A stretch of DNA of 64,000 nt from WTFY01 sp965205275. GTDB lineage: Bacteria > Pseudomonadota > Gammaproteobacteria > UBA4575. Below the pieces are notes generated by a model. That model did not search any database, was not told the DNA's origin, and saw only the letters and a program-made list of their open reading frames with translations. Position numbers and translations under genes: made by a program. How positions within the stretch are numbered: the first letter of the stretch is position 1; each line of letters starts with the position of its first letter. Below, piece by piece: positions 54,254-62,173 of this stretch. The DNA lies in the NCBI GenBank assembly GCA_965205275.1, contig OZ242168.1, positions 1,364,001 to 1,428,000 on the forward strand, in the 5' to 3' direction.

Positions 54254-54507
54254 TCACCACTTTCGACGGTTGATGTCCTGCAACATCGCTTTGTCCAAAC
54301 TCAACTCCACCACCCGCTTCTTCAGTCGCCCGTTCTCCTCCCACAGCTGCTTGAGCTCTCTCGCCTGGTCCGATTCAAGGCCCCTGTAGTCCTTCTTCCA
54401 GCATAAAATTTTGCTTCCGCTATCCCCCAGTTTACGATCGATGTGCCGCTCTCATGTGCCTTGACCGCGGCCACAATCTGCTCAACCGAATAGCGCTTTC
54501 GTGCCAT
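54254..54507 (-). pseudogene. decayed IS3-family transposase orfA fragment
   Basis: The frame from the ATG at 54507 begins MARKRYSVEQIVAAVKAHES, the N-terminus of a common IS3 orfA, but lacks several residues after GTSIV and shifts frame near FYAG. In the other frame the tail continues as KKDYRGLESDQARELKQLWE, then LKKRVVELSLDKAMLQDI, to a stop at 54254. No orfB or inverted repeats remain. It marks past transposition beside the P450 relic. Confidence 0.85.
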
Positions 54508-54564
54508 GATGCCTCCTCCCTATTCCAGGAATCAATCATGCCAGTTTTTCGTACTCGTTCCGGA

Positions 54565-54987
54565 CCAAATCATAGGGTGAACACCACATCCCCTGGCGGT
54601 TCCGAACCGTGATGAATTACTGCGTCATCGACGAATACGAGGCGCCCGCCAAACCCCGGCTATTGATTTGCCAAACAGCCACACACTACATGGATGATCT
54701 GTTTAAGGATCTGCTGAAATTTGACATCAGTCGCTACCAGCCCGGGCGCCAGGAACATCTGACTCCATGTGCCTATGCCCCTATGGCTTGGGCACGCATG
54801 CCTGCCTAGGCATCGCTGGGTCGATTTGCAGATGATGATCAATCTCCTGCTCATTGCTTATCACGTAAGGCTGGAATTGAAGCCTGAAAACTACAAGTTA
54901 GGCATCAATCCCTTTCCCGCGGCGGCCCCGAACAAGAAAATGAAATTTAAGATTGCCGAGGTCAGAAATCCCGTGAACCTCCATTAA
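54565..54987 (+). pseudogene. C-terminal relic of a second cytochrome P450
   Basis: The stretch aligns with the last ~130 residues of the intact P450 at 47.7-49.7 kb. RTVMNYCVIDEYEAPAKPRL matches RTAMNTFEVEGQEIPAYSRV, and ATHYMDDLFKD and FDISRYQPGRQEH match the following part. The heme loop survives as YGLGTHACLG but is split by two frameshifts near 54785-54810. After it RWVDLQMMINLLLIAYH and KPENYKLGINPFP resume to the stop at 54987. The N-terminal three quarters are gone. Similarity is real but below identity, so this was a separate paralogue rather than a recent copy. Confidence 0.87.
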
Positions 54988-55198
54988 AATAACCAGCTGT
55001 CACAGGGGACAAGCTGTTTCTGTGAAAAATACAATTTGCCCGGACCTGACCCTTATGAAGGGTAGCGTGAAATCAGCTTATGGCAAATTCTTCGGTGTCA
55101 GGCTTCCCTTGAAAACTCGAGACCGTCAGCTGAAACCGTATGCGGCGGCTCCCGAATCGCTATGCTTGAACAAACTGCAGTTCACGCAGGCCCTGACT

Positions 55199-56236
55199 TC
55201 AATCCTGGCGATCCGGATAGAACTGCTTACAATAGCGTCGGTATGCCGCGATCTCGCCGTCGGACCGGCACAGTCGCGGGTGGGGTTGATACCGTTTCCG
55301 ACTCCAGATCGCCACATCCTGCAAAACGTCACGCTTTTGCACCGACGCAAGAATTTTGCCCATGAGATGGGTGCGCAGGCTCACTGGAACAAAACGCATG
55401 CCAATGATCGGCCGTTTCGGTTTGCGCATTTCCCGCAACTGCCCGACTAGTACCAAGTCGATGAGCCTGCCATCAACGGGCGTTGCGAGCACCCACAACC
55501 TTGCATCCATGCCAATGGAATGCTCATGGGTCTGCACGAATGAGTACCCCAGCCCAAAGACATGGGTGACGGCGGAAACATCAAATACAAAACTCATGAT
55601 TCCTGCAATGGACTGGGTTCGCCTGAAGTCAAAGCAACTTTCAAGACAGGCACCCTCCACCGATACCGAGGCTGTCCGGCTCACATTGCTGTAGCCATGC
55701 ACGTAGCGCAGGTGGGCCAGGTCGACGGCGTTCTCAGTGGTTTCCTGGGGATGGCCAGGAAACTGCATGGGTCGGAATTCCAGTTTCCCCCAGTCAGTTC
55801 CAGTCGGCGGATCCTCGGGAAGGCTCCATTGAGGAGACCTTCCGTTATTCCCCCACCAAGCGAAAACAAGGCCAAGAAGTTCCCGTGTCTCGAACACCTT
55901 GAGTTTGGCGGACCTGGGTGCCGGGGCAAAGGGAGTGGCAACACACTGGCCGGTTGTATCGTACTGAAAGCCGTGAAACGGACAGACGAGGCAGCCATTA
56001 CGCACCTGCCCCCCGGCCCCCGGCCCCAGTTCAGAGCCCATATGCGGACACACCGACTCGGCTACACAGATACGTCCTTTCTCGTCACACCAAGCGACAA
56101 TCTGTTCGCCTAGCCAGGTCTTTTGAATCAGCTTTTTCTTGAGAATGGATTGACGACTGGCCACGAAGTACCAGCCCTCTGGAAACGGGAAAAGCAAGGA
56201 AAGGTCACTGCACTCGATTCGACTTGCCTGCATCAT
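55199..56236 (-). CDS. Rieske 2Fe-2S oxygenase, KshA/DAF-36-like
   Basis: The 345-residue product is a Rieske non-heme iron oxygenase. The Rieske cluster ligands are C63 and H65 in SVCPHMGSELG and C85 and H88 in LVCPFHGFQYD. The mononuclear iron ligands are D172/H175/H180 in ENAVDLAHLRYVHG. The compact single-subunit size, and the C-terminal half, resemble steroid oxygenases: 3-ketosteroid 9-alpha-hydroxylase KshA, the cholesterol 7-desaturase DAF-36/Neverland, and the sterol C-4 demethylase SdmA. No reductase or ferredoxin gene lies beside it, so the electron donor is encoded elsewhere. It is divergent from the sterol methyltransferase gene. The exact reaction cannot be told from sequence. 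Confidence 0.87.
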   Translation of the reverse strand: MMQASRIECSDLSLLFPFPEGWYFVASRQSILKKKLIQKTWLGEQIVAWCDEKGRICVAESVCPHMGSELGPGAGGQVRNGCLVCPFHGFQYDTTGQCVATPFAPAPRSAKLKVFETRELLGLVFAWWGNNGRSPQWSLPEDPPTGTDWGKLEFRPMQFPGHPQETTENAVDLAHLRYVHGYSNVSRTASVSVEGACLESCFDFRRTQSIAGIMSFVFDVSAVTHVFGLGYSFVQTHEHSIGMDARLWVLATPVDGRLIDLVLVGQLREMRKPKRPIIGMRFVPVSLRTHLMGKILASVQKRDVLQDVAIWSRKRYQPHPRLCRSDGEIAAYRRYCKQFYPDRQD

Positions 56237-56756
56237 TCACCAAATGCTGTAGTTTAGCCGATACGGTTCCATCTAGGCCAAGTGGTCAGCGTCAGCAAAA
56301 ACCAGGTACATGGTATCCGGGGGTATGATCCCTCACACTGTCTGCAGGCTCATTGTAACGAACCAGTTAATGATTTACTATTATTTAACGAGGTAATGGG
56401 TTCTATAGAAAATTGAATCTGGATGGACAATATTTTGGAAAACTGAGCTGTCCGTCGTGGCTGGAACAGGGAGTTGAGCGAACTTGAACTGTTCCAAATA
56501 CTCGCAGCAAAGGCCTGCACAAGTTTAACACTCAGGTAGACCGCAATAGGGCAAGTTATCAAGCGAAAAAGCCAAGCTAGTTTAGCCCTTTCAGCTTTCC
56601 AACTATACTGCATCCACACTCATCGAAATGCCTGTCAAGCTCTCAGAACTTGGAAAACACTCAGGTAGACCGCAATAGGGCAAGTTATCAAGCGAAAAAG
56701 CCAAGCTAGTTTAGCCCTTTCAGCTTTCCAACTATACTGCATCCACACTCATCGAA
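56237..56756. other. divergent Rieske/methyltransferase intergenic region with duplicated promoter
   Basis: These 520 bp hold the 5' flank of the Rieske gene and, from 56527, a 125-bp unit that is repeated immediately before and into the methyltransferase gene. The remaining part (56237-56526) shows no coding signal that I trust. Confidence 0.7.
56527..56651 (+). repeat. direct repeat copy 1: duplicated methyltransferase promoter and start
   Basis: This 125-bp unit is identical to 56656-56780 and separated from it by 4 bp (GGAA). It carries a TATACT -10 hexamer at 56604-56609 and a complete copy of the methyltransferase start (ATG at 56628) with codons for MPVKLSEL. Reading on, copy 1 would yield only a 16-residue peptide ending at a TAG. 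Confidence 0.96.
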
Positions 56757-56780
56757 ATGCCTGTCAAGCTCTCAGAACTT
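56656..56780 (+). repeat. direct repeat copy 2: promoter and start of the sterol methyltransferase gene
   Basis: Identical to 56527-56651. The -10 hexamer TATACT lies at 56733-56738 with a weak -35 (TTTAGC) 17 bp upstream, which would give a very short leader before the ATG at 56757. Transcripts starting from copy 1 would read through copy 2. Confidence 0.96.
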
Positions 56781-57782
56781 TTCAAAGATGCGGGTGCCGA
56801 CGACACGGTTGCTCCCGGCGTTAAGAAGTACGAACACCTCTACAGTGGTGAGGAGCGAGGAGGTTTGGACGAGAGGAAGAACGATTACAAGGACTTCGTC
56901 AACCTCTACTATGACCTGGTAACCGATCTTTTTGAGTATGGATGGGGACAGTCCTTCCACTTTGCGCCCCGTGCCCCCAGGGAGAGCTTTCCCGCCTCAA
57001 TTGCCCGCCACGAACACTACATGGCCCATAGGCTCGGCCTGCGGCCCGGAATGAAAGCAGCCGATCTGGGCTGCGGCATTGGCGGTCCGTTGCGTGAAAT
57101 CGCCCGTTTTTCGGGAGCCAAGATCATCGGCGTCAACAACAACGCATACCAGATCAAACAGGCACGCAAGCAAACTGAAGAAGCAGGTTTGAGTCATCTG
57201 GCGGAATATCTCAAGTGCGACTTCATGAATGTGGATGCCCCCGACAATTCATTTGACGCCGTCTTCGCGATTGAGGCCACTTGCTGTGCTCCGGACAAGA
57301 TTGGTGTCTATGGCGAGGCGTTTCGCCTGCTCAGACCCGGAGCCTGCTTTGCTGCCTACGAGTATTGCCTGACGGATCGCTTCGATGCAGAGGATCCGCG
57401 TCACCTCCAGATCAAGACAGATTTAGAAGTCGGCGGCGGGCTGCAGGAAGTCGTCTATCCACACCAGGTCGATGACGCACTGCGGACAGTCGGGTTCGAG
57501 TTGCTGGAAACCCGGGACCTGGCCATACAGACCGGCCCGGCCATCCCCTGGTATCAGCCCCTGGTCGGTTCCGGCTTCTCTCTAGCCAGTTTCCGCAGCT
57601 CCAGATTAGGACGCTCGATGACACATGGCTCGCTGCGGGTGCTGGAAACACTCAGAATTGTGCCGCAGGGAACCTTCCATGTATCGCGAATACTGAACTC
57701 GGCCGCCATGGCACTTGCTGAAGCCGGGCGACTGGAAATTTTCACGCCGATGTATTTCTTCCTTGCCCGAAAACCTGAGTAG
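56757..57782 (+). CDS. sterol C-24 methyltransferase (ERG6/SMT type)
   Basis: The 341-residue product matches the eukaryotic sterol side-chain methyltransferases over its full length. It has the sterol-binding block LFEYGWGQSFHFAPR (58-72), SIARHEHYMAHRLGL, SAM motif I ADLGCGIGGPLREIARFSGA (102-121), IIGVNNNAYQIKQARKQ, FAIEATCCAPDKIGVYGE, and the C-terminal IPWYQPL and EIFTPMYFFLARKPE. The reaction would be SAM-dependent methyl transfer to C24 of a delta-24 sterol or a related triterpenoid. Two differences stand out: FEYGWG where yeast Erg6 has YEYGWG (Tyr81), and EATCCAP where EATCHAP is usual. Tocopherol methyltransferase and other class I enzymes lack these sterol blocks. Its promoter region is duplicated. 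Confidence 0.9.
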   Translation: MPVKLSELFKDAGADDTVAPGVKKYEHLYSGEERGGLDERKNDYKDFVNLYYDLVTDLFEYGWGQSFHFAPRAPRESFPASIARHEHYMAHRLGLRPGMKAADLGCGIGGPLREIARFSGAKIIGVNNNAYQIKQARKQTEEAGLSHLAEYLKCDFMNVDAPDNSFDAVFAIEATCCAPDKIGVYGEAFRLLRPGACFAAYEYCLTDRFDAEDPRHLQIKTDLEVGGGLQEVVYPHQVDDALRTVGFELLETRDLAIQTGPAIPWYQPLVGSGFSLASFRSSRLGRSMTHGSLRVLETLRIVPQGTFHVSRILNSAAMALAEAGRLEIFTPMYFFLARKPE

Positions 57783-58101
57783 ACCGATCCTACCTGCCTC
57801 GAGAAGACAGGTGCAAACGGAGAATACTTCAACGATTCATCGGCTTGTACCCCGATCCTGATCGTGTCGAAACTGAACACCAAGTGCGATTCCGGTTCCC
57901 GGCCGGGTTTGCCAGGATTCCGGATCATCCGGAAATGATCAAGTTTTCCCATCCGGAGCAGCACGATGAAGATACGCATGCATCCGATCCCGTAAGGAAA
58001 GATCCTAGGAGGAACTGAGCCTCTATTATCCAGAGTAGACTTTCATCATGTCCCCGATTGGCAATTGGTGAGAAACATACATGATGCGATTGCAGCAGGG
58101 G
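57783..58101. other. intergenic region between the methyltransferase gene and the RND relic
   Basis: I see no supported gene in these 319 bp. Frames here are short and unlike known families. The genes on both sides converge, but no intrinsic terminator is evident. Confidence 0.5.
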
Positions 58102-58500
58102 TCAGTCTGTAGTGTGAACGGGTGCTGTGGAAACAGGAACGTCCGCCTCACCACGTCGTATTCTTCTGTTCATATGGATCGCCATCAGTGCGGGCACAAG
58201 CATCATCAGTATAGCCGTGGTAATGAGCATGCCTAAACCGAGTGATGCGGCAAAAGGAACCAGAAACTATGCTTGAATGGCACGTTCGAGAATGAGAGGT
58301 GTGAAGCCGAGGAAGGTGGTCACGGAGACTTCGATGGTGTTGAAAGGCACCGTGGGCCATGATTCCCGCTCGAGACCGGTCAGCGCAACCAGACCTGCTG
58401 CCAGTATGGCGAACATGAACAGATTGGCAGCTACGCTGTTGCTCGCCATATAGGCGATCGGGCCGCCCGATTCTCCCAGATAACCTTGTTTCCGGCTCAT
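58102..58500 (-). pseudogene. RND transporter relic with large in-frame internal deletion
   Basis: The first ~58 codons (GPIAYMASNSVAANLFMFAI, then LERESWPTVPFNTIEVS) match the start of the intact RND at 49820, and the rest matches its end (VTTFLGFTPLILERAIQA-stop-FLVPFAASLGLGM...). The equivalent of residues 60 to 1000 is missing and the frame is kept. A TAG at 58267-58269 replaces the lysine codon of ERxIxAKFL. The ATG overlaps the adaptor stop codon as ATGA, so it was the third gene of an OMF-MFP-RND operon. It cannot make a pump. Confidence 0.92.
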
Positions 58501-59723
58501 TGCTGAGTAGCGTCCTGACTGTGTACCATCATGCCTTCGGTAGCGAACTGAATGCCGCCGATGACAACTGCCTGGCCGTCTTCAAGAGCACCGATCACAA
58601 AGACCTCATCGTCGCCACGCTGCAGGATATGTACCGGAACAAGACTCACCCTCTGATCATCACGTATCGCCCAAACCTCGTTACCCGGTTGCAGGGCCAA
58701 ACGCGGTACCCTGAAATAGCTCTCCGGTGCAAGGCCCTGGATCTCGACCTCCACAAACTTGCCCACCAGGAGTGGGGCGGCGCCGTAATGACTCCCCCCA
58801 TCCACCAATGTACCTGCGGAAAAGGGGTTGGGGACACGCACAATCACATCAATGGTTCGTGTCTGCTTGTCGAGCGATACCTCAGCCCGATCCATGTAGC
58901 CGTGCCAAGCGTAGCTTGCGTCTCCGTATCGTGCCGTCACACGGGCAGCCACCTGCCAGTTGGCGTCCCCCGCTTGCAGTTCCCACAGTCCCGGGATCAA
59001 GGCGGTGTTGGCATCGGATAGGGGCAAGACCACCTCGACGGCATCGGCGGCGAACAGCCGCCCAACGACTTGGCCGACCGTCAGAAATTGCCCCACATCC
59101 ACTGACTCTTCGCGTACATAACCGTCAAAGGGGGCCTTCACCCGCGTCCTGGACAACGCCAGCTTGGCTTCAGCCACCCTGGCTTCTTCGCGTTTCAGTG
59201 CGGCTTGAGCCGCCTTCAGCTGAGGTTCCCGCAGAGCCAGGGGTCCTGCCTGGTTCACCACAGATCCTGCATCAAGTTTCCGCCCGGAATACTGCTCGTA
59301 TTCGGCTCGGGCAACCGCCGCCTGTTCCTGGGCCTCGAGCAGCGCCACCTTCCGGTCTTCAAGATCGGCCGCTGCCTCGCGAAGGCGATACAGGTAGTCC
59401 GCCTGTTCAATACGGAAGATCGTCTCGCCAGCCTTGATGCGCCCACCGCTGTGAAAACTCGGATTCATCCAGTCGACCCTGCCACTGACTTGTGGAGTAA
59501 TATCGATTTCCGCACTGGGCCGCACGGTTCCGGCACCGTACACGGGGATAGCCCCGACACCGGCCACAACCCGAGCCGACTGTACAAACGGAATCTGAGG
59601 GGGTTGCTCACGGCGCTCCGGTTCGGGTGCCAGCGATACAAGATAGACTGCCAGCGCCCCCGAGCCGGCGAGGATGACTATCGCTGCAAGGTAGCTCATT
59701 AGTCTGCTCATTAGTCTGCTCAT
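58497..59723 (-). CDS. RND-type periplasmic adaptor (membrane fusion protein)
   Basis: The 408-residue product is a HlyD/AcrA-like adaptor with an N-terminal membrane segment (YLAAIVILAGSGALAVYLV), a biotinyl-lipoyl half (QVSGRVDWMNPSFHSGGRIKAGETIFRIE), a coiled-coil hairpin rich in A/E/K, and the second half (VKAPFDGYVREESVDVGQFLTVGQVVGRL). It would link an inner-membrane pump to the outer-membrane factor 6 bp upstream. The N-terminus has a 12-bp repeat (MSRLMSRLMSYL), so the start may be at 59723, 59711 or 59699. Its own RND gene downstream is a relic, so it may now serve the RND at 49.8 kb. Confidence 0.92.
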   Translation of the reverse strand: MSRLMSRLMSYLAAIVILAGSGALAVYLVSLAPEPERREQPPQIPFVQSARVVAGVGAIPVYGAGTVRPSAEIDITPQVSGRVDWMNPSFHSGGRIKAGETIFRIEQADYLYRLREAAADLEDRKVALLEAQEQAAVARAEYEQYSGRKLDAGSVVNQAGPLALREPQLKAAQAALKREEARVAEAKLALSRTRVKAPFDGYVREESVDVGQFLTVGQVVGRLFAADAVEVVLPLSDANTALIPGLWELQAGDANWQVAARVTARYGDASYAWHGYMDRAEVSLDKQTRTIDVIVRVPNPFSAGTLVDGGSHYGAAPLLVGKFVEVEIQGLAPESYFRVPRLALQPGNEVWAIRDDQRVSLVPVHILQRGDDEVFVIGALEDGQAVVIGGIQFATEGMMVHSQDATQQ

Positions 59724-59729
59724 ACTGAT

Positions 59730-61307
59730 TTACTCGGTGGATAAGGATGCGGCCTGCAGGCCCGCTGCCTGTGGAGAACTATCAATTTGTACAGCATCCG
59801 GCTCGGAGACAGTCCACACGCCACCCAGGGCGCGGTGCAGCGCAAGCCGTGTGAAACCCAGATCGCGCTCCGCCGCCACGAGCGAGGAATTCACGCTGGT
59901 GAGGGTTTCCGAGGCTGCCAGGAAGTCATCGTAGTCCCCCACTCCAGACCTGTACCGCCGTTCCTGAAAGGCTGCCTCGGCCCGTGCCTCCTCGACAGAG
60001 GAGCCCAGCAGGGCGTAACGACGGTGGCTGGTCTCCAGCTTGGACAGGACAGCCTCAACCTCATTGACTGCAGTTACGACGGAGCGCTTATATGTGGAAA
60101 CAGCTTCTTTTAATCTGGTCTCGGCGAGAGTCACGTTATCGCGCAGCCGCGTGCCCTGGAATGCTGGCCCCAGCAGATTCAGGGTCAGATTCCGGAACCA
60201 CTGAGCCGCATCGAACCACTGATGGGTATCCGAACCTTGCAGCCCGATGGAACCGGACAGGGACACGGATGGCAGAAGTTCCGCACGGCGGGCGCCGACC
60301 GCATAGCGGGCGGCTTCCATTCGCTGCCTTGCCGCGCCTACGTCTGGCCGTTGAACCAGGAGGTCAGCCGGTATACCCACCGGAACGGGATTGAATGTCG
60401 CGGATGGCGGCAAGGAATCGGGCAACATGCCAGCCAGGTCCGAACGGTAACCTCCCAGCAACACCCAGAGGTGCCCCTCCGCATCGGCCAGCTGCCCTTC
60501 AATTGCAGGCAGTTCGGCCTGTGCGTTCCACAGTTTCAGCCGTGCCGTGTAGAGGTCGCGCGCACTGTTCAGCCCGCGATTGTATCGGGTAGCGGTCAGC
60601 CTTTCACGTTCCAGCAAAATTCCCACGATCTCGTCAGACAACCCCAGTTGACGTCTGAGATAGGCGATTTCGAGGTAAGTGCGTACGGTTTCCGCGACGA
60701 CCCCGATGCGGGCGGCATGATAGTCCCATTCTGAAGCCAGATGCCTGGCCCCGGCAGCGCGAGCGTCGTTGTTCTTGCGGCCCCAGAAATCGACTTCATA
60801 GGCGAAGCTCGCGCTTAAGGAATAAGTAGTCACAGCGAGCCGGTCGGGGGGAGCAATGCCGAATTCCTGTTCCAGCTCAGGGCTCACACCGAACTCCCCT
60901 ATTTGCTTACCGACTCCCGCATTTGTAGGTGTATCGGTATCCTCGACGCCAGCAGATGGCTGAACCATGGGATACCTGACTGCATTCGTGATACGGGCCC
61001 GGGCCCGGGCCTGCTCGACCCGGGCAATCGCCTCCGCCAGATCAAAGTTCGAGGCAAGTACGGATTCAACGACCCGGTCGAGCGCCGGGTCATTGAATGT
61101 CTTCCACCACTCCAACGGTTCATGGGGATCAGCGACAACGTCGCCGGTGAACTTTTCGGGTACATGCGGTACCGGTTCGGAAACCGGCAGGATTGATTTT
61201 GATGAGCAAGCGGCAGTGAGGCAACCGACGATGACCGAAAACAACATCACCGACACGGAGTGCCATCGCGATCTTGTTAATCTCCCTGAGATAATTGCCA
61301 TCACCAT
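59730..61307 (-). CDS. outer-membrane factor lipoprotein (NodT/OprM type)
   Basis: The 525-residue product is a TolC-like exit duct with a lipoprotein signal whose lipobox is LTAACSS (cysteine near residue 34). Two OEP repeats are visible, including the DPALDRVVESVLASNFDLAEAIARVEQARA start and the LLVQRPDVGAARQRMEAARYAVGARRAELLPSVSLSGSIG block typical of NodT-family proteins. It opens the OMF-MFP-RND(relic) operon. The RND partner of this operon is broken, so the duct may work with another pump. Confidence 0.93.
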   Translation of the reverse strand: MVMAIISGRLTRSRWHSVSVMLFSVIVGCLTAACSSKSILPVSEPVPHVPEKFTGDVVADPHEPLEWWKTFNDPALDRVVESVLASNFDLAEAIARVEQARARARITNAVRYPMVQPSAGVEDTDTPTNAGVGKQIGEFGVSPELEQEFGIAPPDRLAVTTYSLSASFAYEVDFWGRKNNDARAAGARHLASEWDYHAARIGVVAETVRTYLEIAYLRRQLGLSDEIVGILLERERLTATRYNRGLNSARDLYTARLKLWNAQAELPAIEGQLADAEGHLWVLLGGYRSDLAGMLPDSLPPSATFNPVPVGIPADLLVQRPDVGAARQRMEAARYAVGARRAELLPSVSLSGSIGLQGSDTHQWFDAAQWFRNLTLNLLGPAFQGTRLRDNVTLAETRLKEAVSTYKRSVVTAVNEVEAVLSKLETSHRRYALLGSSVEEARAEAAFQERRYRSGVGDYDDFLAASETLTSVNSSLVAAERDLGFTRLALHRALGGVWTVSEPDAVQIDSSPQAAGLQAASLSTE

Positions 61308-61531
61308 GCCGCATACCGCGTCGTGGGTGATTCAAGGAAATTCATAATCAATGCAGGGGGTTTCTGCATTCGGCGCAGGTGAGAGATTGTCAGCTCTCGA
61401 AACTCCTTGCAGAAGGTGACGAATTTGCATACGGATGCAATAGGACTTTCGCCTGCATGTACGAAGGCGACGGCACGTTTTCTCAGCTCCGTCGGCATCT
61501 TGTGATCCGACCTTCTCGCGTCGGTATTCAT
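61301..61531 (-). pseudogene. short transposase-like relic (IS630-type N-terminus)
   Basis: From MPTELRKRAVAFVHAGESPIA the frame resembles the helix-turn-helix start of IS630-type transposases, then loses similarity within ~20 residues and ends overlapping the outer-membrane factor start. No catalytic part or inverted repeats are seen. The call rests on a short match only. The ~290 bp between here and the cupin gene hold no gene that I can support. Confidence 0.35.
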
Positions 61532-61825
61532 GATGCGACATCATATCAAAATCCACCGTTCATATGGCACAATCATTGAAGGATCAATTAAACTTGGTAC
61601 GCGGGCTGGCTGGCGAGCATCTCCTTCCCTTCTGTGACCTCGGCATCTGTACCTCACCTCAGGTTAGCCCTGGGGCAATTTTTACGGATGGGCAGTCAAA
61701 TCAGCTGCGGTATAGGCCCTCTGCAAATTGCATAATTGTTGAGCCGGATGATGCAGTGTACAGGTATTTTCAACCTGAGATTCTTGTTCAGCTGAACCCT
61801 TTCGGATTGCACCCGTTGTCAGAAG

Positions 61826-62173
61826 TCAGCAATTGGAAATTACAAAAAACTTTTTAAAAGAACTCTGGATTGTCCAGACTGACTTCAGTCCCTTGTCGAA
61901 CGAGACGATGTCACCTTCCTGTACATTGACGGTGTCTCCACCTGAAATTGCAACCTGCAAATTGCCCTGTAGCACCTGGAATATTTCATCGCCGGGAAAC
62001 TCATATTCAAACGTCATGGGCTCACAACGCCATAACCCCGAATAGGTTGGCTGACCATTCGAGTTGGTTTGGGTCAGCCAGTGAACCTCTCCCGCCTGTT
62101 TATCGCCCGCCATAAAGGGCTCGTAAGATTCTGTTGATATGGCTGATTTCATATATTTGACATTTTCACTCAT
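61826..62173 (-). CDS. cupin-domain protein (EutQ-like cupin_3)
   Basis: The 115-residue product is a single small cupin. Its core reads EFPGDEIFQVLQGNLQVAISGGDTVNVQEGDIVSFDKG, followed by SVWTIQSSFKKFFVI. This resembles the cupin_3 (DUF861) family, in which metal ligands are often missing. A ribosome binding site (TAGGAGGGG) precedes the ATG at 62173. Substrate and role are unknown. It is the first apparently ordinary gene to the right of the island. Confidence 0.85.
   Translation of the reverse strand: MSENVKYMKSAISTESYEPFMAGDKQAGEVHWLTQTNSNGQPTYSGLWRCEPMTFEYEFPGDEIFQVLQGNLQVAISGGDTVNVQEGDIVSFDKGLKSVWTIQSSFKKFFVISNC

Noticed and set aside
54988..55198. Possible group II intron or transposon end between the P450 relic and the Rieske gene
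   Set aside because: A few GAAA- and CCGTATGCGG-like stretches are suggestive, but I could not draw a domain V hairpin or find a reverse transcriptase.
56350..56619. 89-codon minus-strand frame in the Rieske/SMT intergenic region
   Set aside because: No family similarity, and it runs through part of the duplicated promoter unit; chance frame is more likely.
61564..61857. 97-codon plus-strand frame overlapping the cupin 3' end
   Set aside because: No ribosome binding site, no recognisable domain, and it runs into the convergent cupin gene.
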